NCBI GenBank assembly: GCA_026417275.1
Contig: JAOADO010000013.1
Location: 1 to 32,095, forward strand
Reading direction: 5' to 3'
From: Verrucomicrobiia bacterium
Lineage (GTDB): Bacteria; Verrucomicrobiota; Verrucomicrobiae; Limisphaerales; JAKPVM01
DNA: 32,095 nt
Shown here: positions 16,856 through 25,484 of the stretch, one piece after another
How positions within the stretch are numbered: the stretch's first letter is position 1
Layout of the letters: every line of letters begins with the position of its first letter
Position numbers and translations under genes: made by a program
Notes under the pieces: model-generated
Database searches by the model: none
Told to the model about the DNA's origin: nothing
The model's input: only the letters and a program-made list of their open reading frames with translations

Positions 16856-18895
16856 ATGACAGCCACTGGCACAGTTGGAAAAGAGTTTGATTACTCAGCA
16901 AACTGGGTTTTTTGTATTGAGCAAAATGGGAGGTTCGAGTGGTCTAACTCGCGCTCTGAAAAAGTTATCGGTTATACTCCCGGAGAAATTGTTAAAAAAC
17001 CTATTCAAAATTTTCTGCTTCCAGAATGCGATTTCGAGAGTATAAAAAAACAGGCGTTTGAGGCGCAATCTTTTAAAATCTATTGTTTGCCGTTTAAAGC
17101 TAAGAATGGCGAGACTGTTATTGTAGAAGCTTTTTTAGCGTCAATGACCGTATCGGCAACAAAAGAAGGAGTCTGCTGTATTGTTTTTGCCCGAACAGCG
17201 TCTTTGCTTGCATCCAAAAAGGCAGAAGAAGAGGAGAAAATCACCAGTGGTTTATGTAAAAAATTTGTAAATATTTTAATTTCTCTGTTCCCGACCCCTG
17301 TTTTTTACACGAACAAAGAAGCGCGGTACATAGGTTGCAACAAAGCGTTTGAAAACTTCTTTGGTTTATCCTCAGAACAGATTTACGGGAAAACGGTGGA
17401 CGAATTATTCTCGGGAGAAAACACCGTCAAATATTATAAAGAAGACCTTGACCTTATAAAACACAATGCTAACCAGACAAAACAAGTCGAGATACTGGAC
17501 GGGAAAAAAGAAAAACACAACGCCTTGATTATTAAAACCGTGTATCCGAATGAGAATGGCGAGCCTGCAGGGATGTTGGGAGTTATTGTGGATATAACCC
17601 CGGTCAAGCAGGAAGAGGATAAAAAATTGCGCGTCGAGCAAGAAGCCCAGCACGCGCAAAAAATGGCAAGCCTTGCCTTATTAGCCGGCGGCGTTGCCCA
17701 CGATTTTAACAACATGCTCACAGTGATACTCGGGAATATTGAGCTTGCGATTTCCGAAGTGTCACCCGAAAGTTCTGTTGCAGATTATTTAAAAGAGGCG
17801 CGCAGTTCTTGTTTGAAAGCCGCAGACCTTTGTCGGCAAATGCTAATTTACACCGGCAAGAGTCCATTTAACAAAAAACCGGTGAACCTAAATCGTGTGA
17901 TTCAAGAAATGGACCAGCTTTTGCACGCCGCGATTTCCAGACGGTTATACATACAATACAAATTCACTCAGCCGTTGCCCATGGTTGAAGCTGACCCAAA
18001 TCAAATCAAACAGGCAATAATGAGCATCGTGGTAAACGCCTCGGAGGCTATGGGGGACAAACCCGGCGTAATCACAATTACCACCGGTTACATGAGATGC
18101 GATAAATCTTATTTAGAAACAATAACGCCAGCCTGTCGAGCAGGACTTGAAAAACCATTAAAACAGGGCAATTACGTTTTTGTGGAAGTCACGGATACCG
18201 GTTGCGGCATCCCGATGGAACTTCAGAAAAAGATTTTCGATCCATTTTTCTCCACGAAAATCTTTGGGCGCGGTCTTGGACTTGCCGCTGTTCTTGGAAT
18301 TGTAAGAACTCATCAGGGTGGGATAAAGGTTTACAGCGAGGTCGGGAAAGGCTCAACATTTAAAATTCTTTTGCCAATAAACAACAATGGAAAAAATGGA
18401 CATTCCTTTCCGGAAACAAAATCTCAAATTATCCCGAAACATAGATTAACAGTACCTGGAGCAGTGTTGTTTGCGGATGACGAGGAAGGCGTGCGTTCGG
18501 TTGCCGTAAAAGCGCTTCAACGGCTTGGATTAAATGTCTATGAAGCGTCAAATGGAGCGGAAGCACTCATCATTCTTAACAAACACAAGGATGAAATAGA
18601 CTATGTGATGCTCGATTACGCAATGCCCGGACTGTCAGCCGAGGAGATTTTCAGAGAAATGCGGTTAATAAAACCGGGCATCAAGGTCATCCTATGCAGT
18701 GGTTATGGAGAAGAACAGGCAATAGTGAATTTTAGAGGAAAGGGATTAGCTGGTTTTTTGCAAAAGCCGTTCGACATTTTCGACCTGCTCAACAAAATAA
18801 TATCTCTGCTACCGCCTGAAGAGCAAAAGTCTTTCAAAAAACTCCAGAAAGAATTTAACGAAAAACCCACAAACCAGAACGATTCCAACAATTAA
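16856..18895 (+). CDS. Soluble hybrid sensor histidine kinase (PAS-PAS-HisKA-HATPase-REC)
   Basis: A cytoplasmic kinase of about 679 residues. I chose the ATG at 16856; the frame can also start at TTG 16850 (numbers below count from there), and neither has a Shine-Dalgarno. PAS 1 lies about 15-118 (NWVFCIEQNGRFEWSNSRSE), PAS 2 about 137-252 (PTPVFYTNKEARYIGCNKAF), then HisKA with GGVAHDFNNML (H284), the ATPase lobe with N-box VVNASEAMG, G1 VTDTGCGIP and G2 GRGLGLAAVLGIV, and a receiver domain from about 537 with FADDEE, phospho-acceptor D589 in YVMLDYAMPG and K639 in FLQKP. No membrane helix is present, so it senses an internal signal. No separate response regulator is nearby. It ends six bases before the PQQ-like gene. 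Confidence 0.94.
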   Translation: MTATGTVGKEFDYSANWVFCIEQNGRFEWSNSRSEKVIGYTPGEIVKKPIQNFLLPECDFESIKKQAFEAQSFKIYCLPFKAKNGETVIVEAFLASMTVSATKEGVCCIVFARTASLLASKKAEEEEKITSGLCKKFVNILISLFPTPVFYTNKEARYIGCNKAFENFFGLSSEQIYGKTVDELFSGENTVKYYKEDLDLIKHNANQTKQVEILDGKKEKHNALIIKTVYPNENGEPAGMLGVIVDITPVKQEEDKKLRVEQEAQHAQKMASLALLAGGVAHDFNNMLTVILGNIELAISEVSPESSVADYLKEARSSCLKAADLCRQMLIYTGKSPFNKKPVNLNRVIQEMDQLLHAAISRRLYIQYKFTQPLPMVEADPNQIKQAIMSIVVNASEAMGDKPGVITITTGYMRCDKSYLETITPACRAGLEKPLKQGNYVFVEVTDTGCGIPMELQKKIFDPFFSTKIFGRGLGLAAVLGIVRTHQGGIKVYSEVGKGSTFKILLPINNNGKNGHSFPETKSQIIPKHRLTVPGAVLFADDEEGVRSVAVKALQRLGLNVYEASNGAEALIILNKHKDEIDYVMLDYAMPGLSAEEIFREMRLIKPGIKVILCSGYGEEQAIVNFRGKGLAGFLQKPFDIFDLLNKIISLLPPEEQKSFKKLQKEFNEKPTNQNDSNN

Positions 18896-18901
18896 TTGAA
18901 T

Positions 18902-20224
18902 ATGAAAAAAAATCTTCTTCATACTCAATTGACAATTTTAGCACTCTTGATTCTGTTGTCATGTGGCAAAGCTCTTTGCCAGATAAAGCCTATAAAATTC
19001 TATGAAGGGGAGTGGACGCAATTTGGCGGTCCTGCAAGGAATAATATCTGCGAAGAAACCGCCTTGCTTAAAAACTGGAACAACAATCCGCCGCTTATGC
19101 TCTGGACAGTCACAAACATTGGAAACGGCTACTCGGCTCCAATTTTTTACAGAGATAAACTATGGATTGCTGGCGACGTTGGCGATGACCTCGTGATTTT
19201 TGCCATGGATGTGAACGGGAAATTATTGTGGCAGGCAAAAAATGGCAATGCATGGAAAGGCGCATATCCGGGCGCTCGCGCAAGTTGCACTTACAGCGAT
19301 GGCATGATTTATCACCTCAATGCGCATGGAAGACTCGCCTGTTTCGACGCCGATTCCGGAAAAGAAATATGGTCTGTCAATATCCTGGAAAAATTTGGTG
19401 GAAAAAACATAACCTGGGCTTTAAGCGAATGCGTAATTGTAGATGAAAACTGCGTTTACGCAACGCCGGGCGGCAAAGAAGCGCTGATGGCGGCTTTCAA
19501 TAAAACAAACGGAACAGTTGTATGGAAAAGCGCCCCGCTAAAACTGGGTCTGAATTCACCGCCAATTCACGAAAGGTTGAACAGCAATAACGACGAAGTT
19601 GACAGCGCAAGTTACGCCTCACCAATCATTTTTGAATACAGCAAAAAAAGACTAATCGCAGGATGCTCTCAGCGCCATATTTTCCTGATTGACGCTAAGA
19701 GCGGAGAATTACTATGCACAAAGCCATTCCAGACCAGATACCTGGTAATCGCGGCAATGCCGGCACTCATCAATGATTCCATCTTTTTTACCGCGCCAGA
19801 CGCAGGAGGGGGCACATTGTATAAAATTAAAAATGAGAACGAAAAAATCTATCTGGAAAAAAACTGGACAACGCCTCTGGATACTTGCCACGGTGGAGTG
19901 GTTTACCTGGAAGGCACTCTATATGGCTCATTTTACCGCGATGAAAAAGGTTGGGGAGCTGTGAACGCAAGCAACGGAAAACTTGTTTCAAAAATTACAG
20001 ACCTGCCAATGGGTTCAATCCTTTACGCGGATAAAAGACTCTACTTACTCTCCCAGGAAGGCATTATGGCGCTGGTGGAACCCGCGCCCGATTCATTCAA
20101 GATAATCAGTCAATTCAATCTTCGTGGTAAAAAAACAGATGTCTGGACACACCCGGTAATTTATAAAAAACGACTTTATCTCAGATACCACAACATTTTC
20201 AGTTGTTTTGACATTGCTGAATAA
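18902..20224 (+). CDS. PQQ-like beta-propeller lipoprotein
   Basis: A 440-residue exported propeller protein. The ATG at 18902 gives a signal peptide ending LILLSC, a plausible lipobox with the Cys as lipid anchor. The mature part begins with WTQFGGPARNNICEE, the usual head of PQQ-like proteins, followed by blades such as FAMDVNGKLLWQAKN, ACFDADSGKEIWSVN, AAFNKTNGTVVWKS and LIDAKSGELLC. It matches the partial protein at 1-1065 in head sequence and layout but carries a lipid anchor instead of a helix. No cofactor-binding or catalytic residues are evident. The gene starts six bases after the stop of the sensor kinase and so should be co-translated with it. Confidence 0.85.
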   Translation: MKKNLLHTQLTILALLILLSCGKALCQIKPIKFYEGEWTQFGGPARNNICEETALLKNWNNNPPLMLWTVTNIGNGYSAPIFYRDKLWIAGDVGDDLVIFAMDVNGKLLWQAKNGNAWKGAYPGARASCTYSDGMIYHLNAHGRLACFDADSGKEIWSVNILEKFGGKNITWALSECVIVDENCVYATPGGKEALMAAFNKTNGTVVWKSAPLKLGLNSPPIHERLNSNNDEVDSASYASPIIFEYSKKRLIAGCSQRHIFLIDAKSGELLCTKPFQTRYLVIAAMPALINDSIFFTAPDAGGGTLYKIKNENEKIYLEKNWTTPLDTCHGGVVYLEGTLYGSFYRDEKGWGAVNASNGKLVSKITDLPMGSILYADKRLYLLSQEGIMALVEPAPDSFKIISQFNLRGKKTDVWTHPVIYKKRLYLRYHNIFSCFDIAE

Positions 20225-20259
20225 ACAGAAAATCGCGCTAACAACAAATTTCCTCTTTT

Positions 20260-20295
20260 AAACCTTGCTGAATCAGTATAATTAAAGCAAGGTTT
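20260..20295 (+). terminator. Hairpin after the sensor kinase-PQQ operon
   Basis: AAACCTTGCT and AGCAAGGTTT form a perfect 10-bp stem around a 16-base loop, 35 bp after the PQQ-like stop. The T run is short (TTTT, partly inside the stem), so it is a weak terminator at best. Confidence 0.42.
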
Positions 20296-20301
20296 TATAA
20301 G

Positions 20302-20369
20302 CAGCGGGAAGGTCGGACATGAGCTCGACCGAAAGACAGCGGGAAGGTTCTACTCATGTAGAATCTTTC
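20302..20369 (+). repeat. Two tandem structured hairpin repeats before ruvB
   Basis: The 12-mer CAGCGGGAAGGT occurs at 20302-20313 and again at 20337-20348, and each copy opens a hairpin. The second is fully paired over 12 positions (20342-20353 with 20358-20369, two G-U) around a TCAT loop. The first pairs 20311-20318 with 20323-20330 around ATGA with one mismatch. Arms differ while pairing is kept, which points to selection on structure. It lies in the 190-bp gap before ruvB. It could be a dispersed intergenic repeat or a structured leader. Confidence 0.55.
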
Positions 20370-20414
20370 AGTCGATCGGTTAGATATCTTCCCCAGAAAG
20401 ATGTAATATAACTA

Positions 20415-21437
20415 ATGGCGCAAAGGTTTATAAATGATGTCCTGGCGAAACCAGACGCGGCGTTGGAATTAACGTTGCGTCCTGTGTTATTCTCTGAATT
20501 CACAGGACAAAAAAAAGTTAAGGAAAGACTGGAAATTGCTGTACAGGCGGCGCGTCAACGCGGAGAAGCATTAGACCATATTTTGTTGAGCGGGCCGCCA
20601 GGTCTGGGAAAAACCACCATTGCCCATATTATCGCAAAAGCAATGGGCTCGAACATCAAATGCACAAGCGGTCCTACAATTGAAAAAGCTGGCGACCTTG
20701 CCGGACTTCTTACAAACCTGGAAGAAAACGATGTTCTCTTTATAGACGAAATTCATCGCCTTCAGAAAACAATCGAAGAATATCTATATCCGGCAATGGA
20801 AGATTACAAACTGGATATCATTATTGACCAGGGACCAAACGCGAGGAGCGTTCGGCTTAACCTGCCAAGATTTACACTTATTGGCGCGACCACACGAAGC
20901 GGTTTGCTCACAGCTCCACTGCTTACCAGATTCGGAATCCGCGAAAGACTCGACTACTATACATCGGAAGAATTAACACACATTGTCATCCGCTCTGCAC
21001 GAATTCTCGGAGTCAGCATTGAACCCGGCGGAGCCGCAGAAATTGCGCATCGGAGCCGCGGAACGCCGAGAATTGCAAACAATCTTTTGCGCCGCGTCCG
21101 CGACTATGCTCAGGTTAAAGGTGATGGAACAGTTACTGCAGAGATTGCGGACAAAGCCCTTGCAATGCTTGAAATTGATAAGGACGGACTCGACGAAATG
21201 GATAAACGAATACTTGAAACCATTCTTATCAAATTCGGCGGCGGTCCGGTTGGAATAAATTCGCTCGCCGTGGCTGTTGGCGAAGAGCCAGACACTATCG
21301 AAGAAGTCTATGAACCATACCTTATAATGGAAGGCTATTTAAAACGAACACCACAGGGGCGCGTAGCCACCGAATTATGCCGTAAAAAACTCGGTTTAAA
21401 GTCATCCTCTCAGGATAAACAGGGTTTTCTGTTTTAG
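20415..21437 (+). CDS. ruvB: Holliday junction branch-migration DNA helicase RuvB
   Basis: The 340-residue hexameric AAA+ motor that drives Holliday junction migration with RuvA. It has Walker A GPPGLGKT (60-67), Walker B LFIDEIH (D111, E112), the sensor 1 segment [11 protein letters not shown] and the RuvA-contact hairpin region before it. The lid reads [20 protein letters not shown], and the C-terminal winged helix ends with [11 protein letters not shown]. Length and all core motifs match the family. ruvA and ruvC are not nearby, so ruvB stands apart from its usual partners here. Two structured repeats lie in the leader region. No strong Shine-Dalgarno precedes the ATG. yjbQ follows after 74 bp. 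Confidence 0.98.
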   Translation: MAQRFINDVLAKPDAALELTLRPVLFSEFTGQKKVKERLEIAVQAARQRGEALDHILLSGPPGLGKTTIAHIIAKAMGSNIKCTSGPTIEKAGDLAGLLTNLEENDVLFIDEIHRLQKTIEEYLYPAMEDYKLDIIIDQGPNARSVRLNLPRFTLIGATTRSGLLTAPLLTRFGIRERLDYYTSEELTHIVIRSARILGVSIEPGGAAEIAHRSRGTPRIANNLLRRVRDYAQVKGDGTVTAEIADKALAMLEIDKDGLDEMDKRILETILIKFGGGPVGINSLAVAVGEEPDTIEEVYEPYLIMEGYLKRTPQGRVATELCRKKLGLKSSSQDKQGFLF

Positions 21438-21511
21438 GAAAAATAGAAAACCACTCATAAGTATTCGATTGTTCTTGTAATAGCGTTTGCCTTCGCTTTT
21501 AAATCTATTAC

Positions 21512-21931
21512 ATGAAAAGTTTGACTGAACACCTCTGGTTCAATACGCCGAATAGAAGGGATTACATCAACATCACCGATACCATAGAGGACCTTGTACG
21601 CAAGAGCGGGGTTAAGGAGGGTCTCTGTCTTGTAAACGCAATGCATATAACAGCAAGCGTGTTCATTAACGACGACGAACAGGGGTTGATTGAAGACTTC
21701 GATGAATTTCTGGAAGACCTTGCGCCCCACGAGCCTGTGTCAAAATACCGTCACAACCGCACAGGCGAAGACAACGCAGACGCGCACATAAAACGACAAA
21801 TCATGGGCAGAGAAGTAGTCGTAGCAATTACAAACGGCAAACTTGACCTTGGACCATGGGAGCAAATTTTCTATGGCGAATTCGACGGTCGCCGCAGAAA
21901 ACGCGTGCTTGTGAAAATCATCGGCGAATAG
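21512..21931 (+). CDS. yjbQ: YjbQ/UPF0047 family protein
   Basis: A 139-residue YjbQ-family protein, complete in length. The family signature is present: [16 protein letters not shown] (H45, about 44-59), then [14 protein letters not shown] (H92) and [20 protein letters not shown]. These His residues are thought to bind a metal or phosphate in the trimeric fold. Homologs show weak thiamine-phosphate synthase activity in genetic tests, but the true role is unsettled. No signal peptide, so cytoplasmic. It lies between ruvB and a phosphodiesterase-like gene with gaps of 74 and 56 bp, all on the plus strand. Confidence 0.93.
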   Translation: MKSLTEHLWFNTPNRRDYINITDTIEDLVRKSGVKEGLCLVNAMHITASVFINDDEQGLIEDFDEFLEDLAPHEPVSKYRHNRTGEDNADAHIKRQIMGREVVVAITNGKLDLGPWEQIFYGEFDGRRRKRVLVKIIGE

Positions 21932-21987
21932 CGGTGCTTTGCGCTTGACCAACACCTGCATTCTCTGCTAAAAGACCGCACAACCTT

Positions 21988-23241
21988 ATGCTAAAGAAGG
22001 CTATACTGATTTTTGCGGGCGTTTATCTGGGACTTTTCTCCTCAAATGCTGCCGTTTCCCATGTAATTCACTTCACTGTTGACGGTCTGAGCGGTTATTG
22101 TATAAAGGGATTCCTTGAAACAAACGCCGCCGCCTTTCCAAATTTTAAAAGATTGCAACGGGAAAGCGCCTGCACATACAACGCGCGGTGCGACTACGAT
22201 TATTCCGAGACAATTCAAAATCATATCACAATATTTACGGCCCGTCCTGTGAACCAGCCCTCCGGCGTTTCCACAAACGTTAATCATGGCTATGGTGCAA
22301 GCGCTTCAGGGACAATTCACAGCGCTTCGCCCGCGTTTTACAAGGCAAGTTTTATGGACGTCGCTCATGACCGCGGATTAAAGGTCGCAGTCTTTCTTGG
22401 CAAAACAAAAATTTCCATGTGTATAGACAGTTACAATGCCCAGAACGGAGCAGCAGACGCAATCGGCGAAGACAATGGAAAACAAAAATACGACCACGCG
22501 CTAATTGCCTCAACAACCCCATCGCTTCTTACTTACATGACAAACATTCTTGCAACAAATCCACCGAACTACGTATTTTTCCATTTTGTTGAAACGGACA
22601 CCGTTGGTCACAGTTCAGGCTGGTTTTCCACTCAATGGAGCAACACTTTGGTCACAATTGACGGGTGGCTCGGGCAAATATTTGACACTATTGATAAGAG
22701 TGCACTCTTGTCCAACAACACGGCAATTGTCCTTACCGCTGACCATGGAGGCGGTGGAGACCCGGGGACAAAAGCAGAACATTTCCAACCAGATAAACTC
22801 TATAACTACACCGTTCCAATCTTTGTCAAAGGACCAGGATTTTTGCCAGGCACAGACTTATACCAATACTTCTCAAACAGGTTCGACCCGGGCACAAACC
22901 GTGTTGTCCAAGACGCTGGCGTTTCCCAGCCGCTCCGAAACGGCGACACCGCGAACATTGCGCTCATGCTACTTGGACTGCCGCCAATACCGGGCTCTTA
23001 CTGGCAACCGCAATACCTGTCTCCATACCAACCAATTGCGGTAGAACTGGTTAAGTCACAAAACAAATTGACCCTGCGCTGGCAATTGCAATCTGGATTC
23101 ATCCCAGAATTCACAGACAATTTAAGCGGAGGTTGGACACCAATATCCACAGACATTCAGTCCAACGAAACCCACTGCTTCATCGAAATACAACCAACCC
23201 AGCAAATACCATCCAGGTTCTACAGACTAAAGAAAAATTGA
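21988..23241 (+). CDS. Secreted phosphodiesterase/nucleotide-pyrophosphatase-like protein with C-terminal FYRL tail
   Basis: A 417-residue alkaline-phosphatase-superfamily protein. A signal peptide (MLKKAILIFAGVYLGLFSSN) leads to the mature start near AAVSH. The metal site looks complete for the phosphodiesterase branch: D32 in HFTVDGLSG, the nucleophile T75 in ETIQNHITIFTAR, D204 and H208 in VETDTVGHSSG, D252 and H253 in LTADHGGGG, and H265. It should cleave phosphodiesters or phosphomonoesters outside the cytoplasm; the substrate is unknown. The last 70 residues form a separate beta-type domain (LRWQLQSGFIPEFTDN to SRFYRLKKN) like the tails of many verrucomicrobial secreted proteins. Unlike the sulfatase at 3596 it has Thr, not Cys, as nucleophile. 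Confidence 0.88.
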   Translation: MLKKAILIFAGVYLGLFSSNAAVSHVIHFTVDGLSGYCIKGFLETNAAAFPNFKRLQRESACTYNARCDYDYSETIQNHITIFTARPVNQPSGVSTNVNHGYGASASGTIHSASPAFYKASFMDVAHDRGLKVAVFLGKTKISMCIDSYNAQNGAADAIGEDNGKQKYDHALIASTTPSLLTYMTNILATNPPNYVFFHFVETDTVGHSSGWFSTQWSNTLVTIDGWLGQIFDTIDKSALLSNNTAIVLTADHGGGGDPGTKAEHFQPDKLYNYTVPIFVKGPGFLPGTDLYQYFSNRFDPGTNRVVQDAGVSQPLRNGDTANIALMLLGLPPIPGSYWQPQYLSPYQPIAVELVKSQNKLTLRWQLQSGFIPEFTDNLSGGWTPISTDIQSNETHCFIEIQPTQQIPSRFYRLKKN

Positions 23242-23420
23242 CGTTCGACACCATATTCTGCTGATTTAAGACAAAATCCGAATTATTGAAACATCTTGCC
23301 AAATTTTAGTGTCTAATAAGTAGTGGAACAAGAGAACTGAAGATGCCACAACGGATTGAATATGTCCGTTGATGAATGTGTCTAATCTTTAGACGCTTAC
23401 AACAAAACCACAATTACATT

Positions 23421-24179
23421 ATGAAAACTGTTAACAAAAACAACACCTCTACGGCGCTTGCAACCGGCTTTACATTAATAGAACTCCTTGTGGTAATCGC
23501 TATCATAGCAATACTTGCAAGCATGCTCTTGCCAGCCCTTGCCAAAGCAAAAGAATCCGGAAAAAAAATCTCCTGCGCTAACAACATCCGACAACTCGCC
23601 CTTTCCGCAAAAATGTATGTGGACGATAACGAAGGACGATTCCCCCGCAGAATAATTGGACGCGCCCCGGGCGCCTGGCCCGCCATATTGCGAGAAGGAT
23701 ACAGAGATTTAAAGATACTGGTTTGTCCCAGCGATGGACTGGACCCAAACACCAACAAGGGTAGCTCCATACCAGAAGAACGCGCACCGCGAAGTTACAT
23801 AATCAACGGCTGGAACGATTACTATCAGGTCGAACTTAAAGCTGCGAATTTTTCTGAAATCACAAGATTGGCTGAAACAAACGGCATGCCAGAACTTGCA
23901 GTAAAATACCCAACAGAAACTATCCTGTTTGGAGAAAAAGAAACCTCGTCAATGCACTTTTTCCAGGACTTTCTTGAGACTGCCCAGGGCAACGACTTCA
24001 CAGAAGTCGAAGAAAGCCGCCATATGGGAAAAACCGGAAGAACTGGCGGCGGCGGTTCAAATTTTGCTTTCGTGGATGGCAGTGTTCGTTACCTGAAATC
24101 AGGTAAAATGTTGTATCCCAAAAACCTGTGGGCTGTTACTGAACTCTGGCGCCAGAACCAGAGTGTTATCCAACCTTAA
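23421..24179 (+). CDS. Type II secretion pseudopilin-like protein (prepilin N-terminus)
   Basis: A 252-residue protein with a class III leader: the first 15 or so residues end at G, then [19 protein letters not shown] follows, so prepilin peptidase would cut before F and methylate it; E5 of the mature form is present. I chose the ATG at 23421 because the 15 codons before it only delay this leader. The head continues [20 protein letters not shown] and [21 protein letters not shown], and the tail has [18 protein letters not shown]. This pattern (DUF1559-like) is greatly expanded in Verrucomicrobiota, Planctomycetota and Lentisphaerota. The role is unknown; surface or secretion-related assembly is likely. 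Gaps of about 180 bp on each side suggest it is transcribed alone. Confidence 0.9.
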   Translation: MKTVNKNNTSTALATGFTLIELLVVIAIIAILASMLLPALAKAKESGKKISCANNIRQLALSAKMYVDDNEGRFPRRIIGRAPGAWPAILREGYRDLKILVCPSDGLDPNTNKGSSIPEERAPRSYIINGWNDYYQVELKAANFSEITRLAETNGMPELAVKYPTETILFGEKETSSMHFFQDFLETAQGNDFTEVEESRHMGKTGRTGGGGSNFAFVDGSVRYLKSGKMLYPKNLWAVTELWRQNQSVIQP

Positions 24180-24365
24180 GTGATACTCTCAAAAAAAGTT
24201 ATAAAATAAACTCACCTTCGGCCTGGGAAAATCATACTCCACGGAGCTCGAATTGCACCACTTACCACCATTTGCAATCGGACAAAGATTCTCCAGACCT
24301 TAATTAAATGACATTCTATATGTTCAGTTCCTTGCTCAAATTTGTTTTCATATTAAATTAATTTA

Positions 24366-25457
24366 ATGAATTCGGCGCTGGATATTGACGAGATTAAACA
24401 AAATGTTTGGGACGGGAAAAGGATCTCCCGGGACGAAGCCCGTCTGCTGTATGATGTTCCACTTGCCGAACTTGGCGCACTCGCCGATAGGCGACGAAAC
24501 CTTGCAAAGGCAAAGGCTTATGAGGGACGCGGCAACAACATTGTTACTTACATCATAGACCGCAATATAAATTACTCCAACATATGTAACGTCTACTGCA
24601 AATTCTGTGCATTCTGGAGAAGTGAGAAAGCCGCAGACGCCTACGTCATCAGTTTTTCCGAAATAGATAAAAAGATTGAAGAAACAATAGAACTCAACGG
24701 CACACAGATTTTGTTGCAGGGCGGGCATCACCCGAACCTGCCTTACCAGTGGTATCTGGACCTTTTAAGCCACATAAAATCCAAATTTCCGCAAATTAAT
24801 ATTCACGGCTTCAGCCCGAGCGAGTTTATTCATTTTCAAAAAATTTACAACAAACCGCTGGAAGAAATATTAAAAGACTTCGTCAAAGCGGGTCTGGGCT
24901 CGATTCCCGGCGGGGGGGCAGAAATTCTCGTTGAACGGGTCAGAAAGAAAATCTCTCCGTTAAAAGCCACAGCCGATGAATGGATTTCGGTAATGGATAC
25001 AGCGCATCGGCTCGGGCTTAAAACAAGCGCCACAATGATGTTCGGACACGTCGAAACAATCGAAGAACGGATTGAACACCTTGACCGTCTGCGTGTTCAG
25101 CAAGATAAGACAGGGGGTTTTACCGCATTTATATGCTGGACGTTTCAGCCAGAAAACACGCATCTGAAACTGCCGCCCCTTGGCTCTTATGATTATTTAA
25201 AAACACAGGCGCTTGCGCGGATTTACCTGGACAATTTCGAAAATATTCAAGCGTCGTGGGTTACCCAGGGACCGCAGATTGGACAAGTCGCCCTTAAATA
25301 CGGCGCCAACGACCTCGGAAGCATAATGATTGAAGAAAATGTTGTTCGACAGGCAGGCGCATGCTATAGAATGCAGGTCAAAGACATGCACCGATTAATC
25401 GCCGAAATGGGCTACGAACCCCACCAGCGGGATAATTGGTACAAACTGGTGAATTAA
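24366..25457 (+). CDS. mqnC: Cyclic dehypoxanthinylfutalosine synthase MqnC (radical SAM)
   Basis: A 363-residue radical SAM enzyme of the futalosine route to menaquinone. It cyclises dehypoxanthine futalosine to the cyclic form. The 4Fe-4S motif is CNVYCKFC (C74, C78, C81), preceded by NINYSNI. Other family marks are ILLQGGHHPNLPYQWY, HGFSPSEFIHF, GSIPGGGAEILVERVR and KTSATMMFGHVE. These favour MqnC over its relative MqnE. Length and motifs are complete. mqnA, mqnB, mqnD and mqnE are not in the window, so the pathway genes are scattered. The gene is followed after 27 bp by the prolyl oligopeptidase gene. Its presence implies menaquinone-based respiration. Confidence 0.96.
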   Translation: MNSALDIDEIKQNVWDGKRISRDEARLLYDVPLAELGALADRRRNLAKAKAYEGRGNNIVTYIIDRNINYSNICNVYCKFCAFWRSEKAADAYVISFSEIDKKIEETIELNGTQILLQGGHHPNLPYQWYLDLLSHIKSKFPQINIHGFSPSEFIHFQKIYNKPLEEILKDFVKAGLGSIPGGGAEILVERVRKKISPLKATADEWISVMDTAHRLGLKTSATMMFGHVETIEERIEHLDRLRVQQDKTGGFTAFICWTFQPENTHLKLPPLGSYDYLKTQALARIYLDNFENIQASWVTQGPQIGQVALKYGANDLGSIMIEENVVRQAGACYRMQVKDMHRLIAEMGYEPHQRDNWYKLVN

Positions 25458-25484
25458 CACCTTAACAGAAAAAGGGCCGCTGTT

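Noticed and set aside
20302..20369. CRISPR array
   Set aside because: Only two units, the repeated part is 12 bases, the spacers are hairpin arms, and no cas gene is present.
23380..23394. GTCTAA-TCT-TTAGAC inverted repeat and a second GTCTAAT at 23311 before the pseudopilin gene
   Set aside because: Six-base arms with a three-base loop in AT-rich DNA; no good support as operator or terminator.
24366..25457. Assignment as MqnE (aminofutalosine synthase) or FO synthase
   Set aside because: The GGHHPNLPYQWY and IPGGGAEILVERVR segments fit MqnC better; FO synthase subunits differ in these regions.
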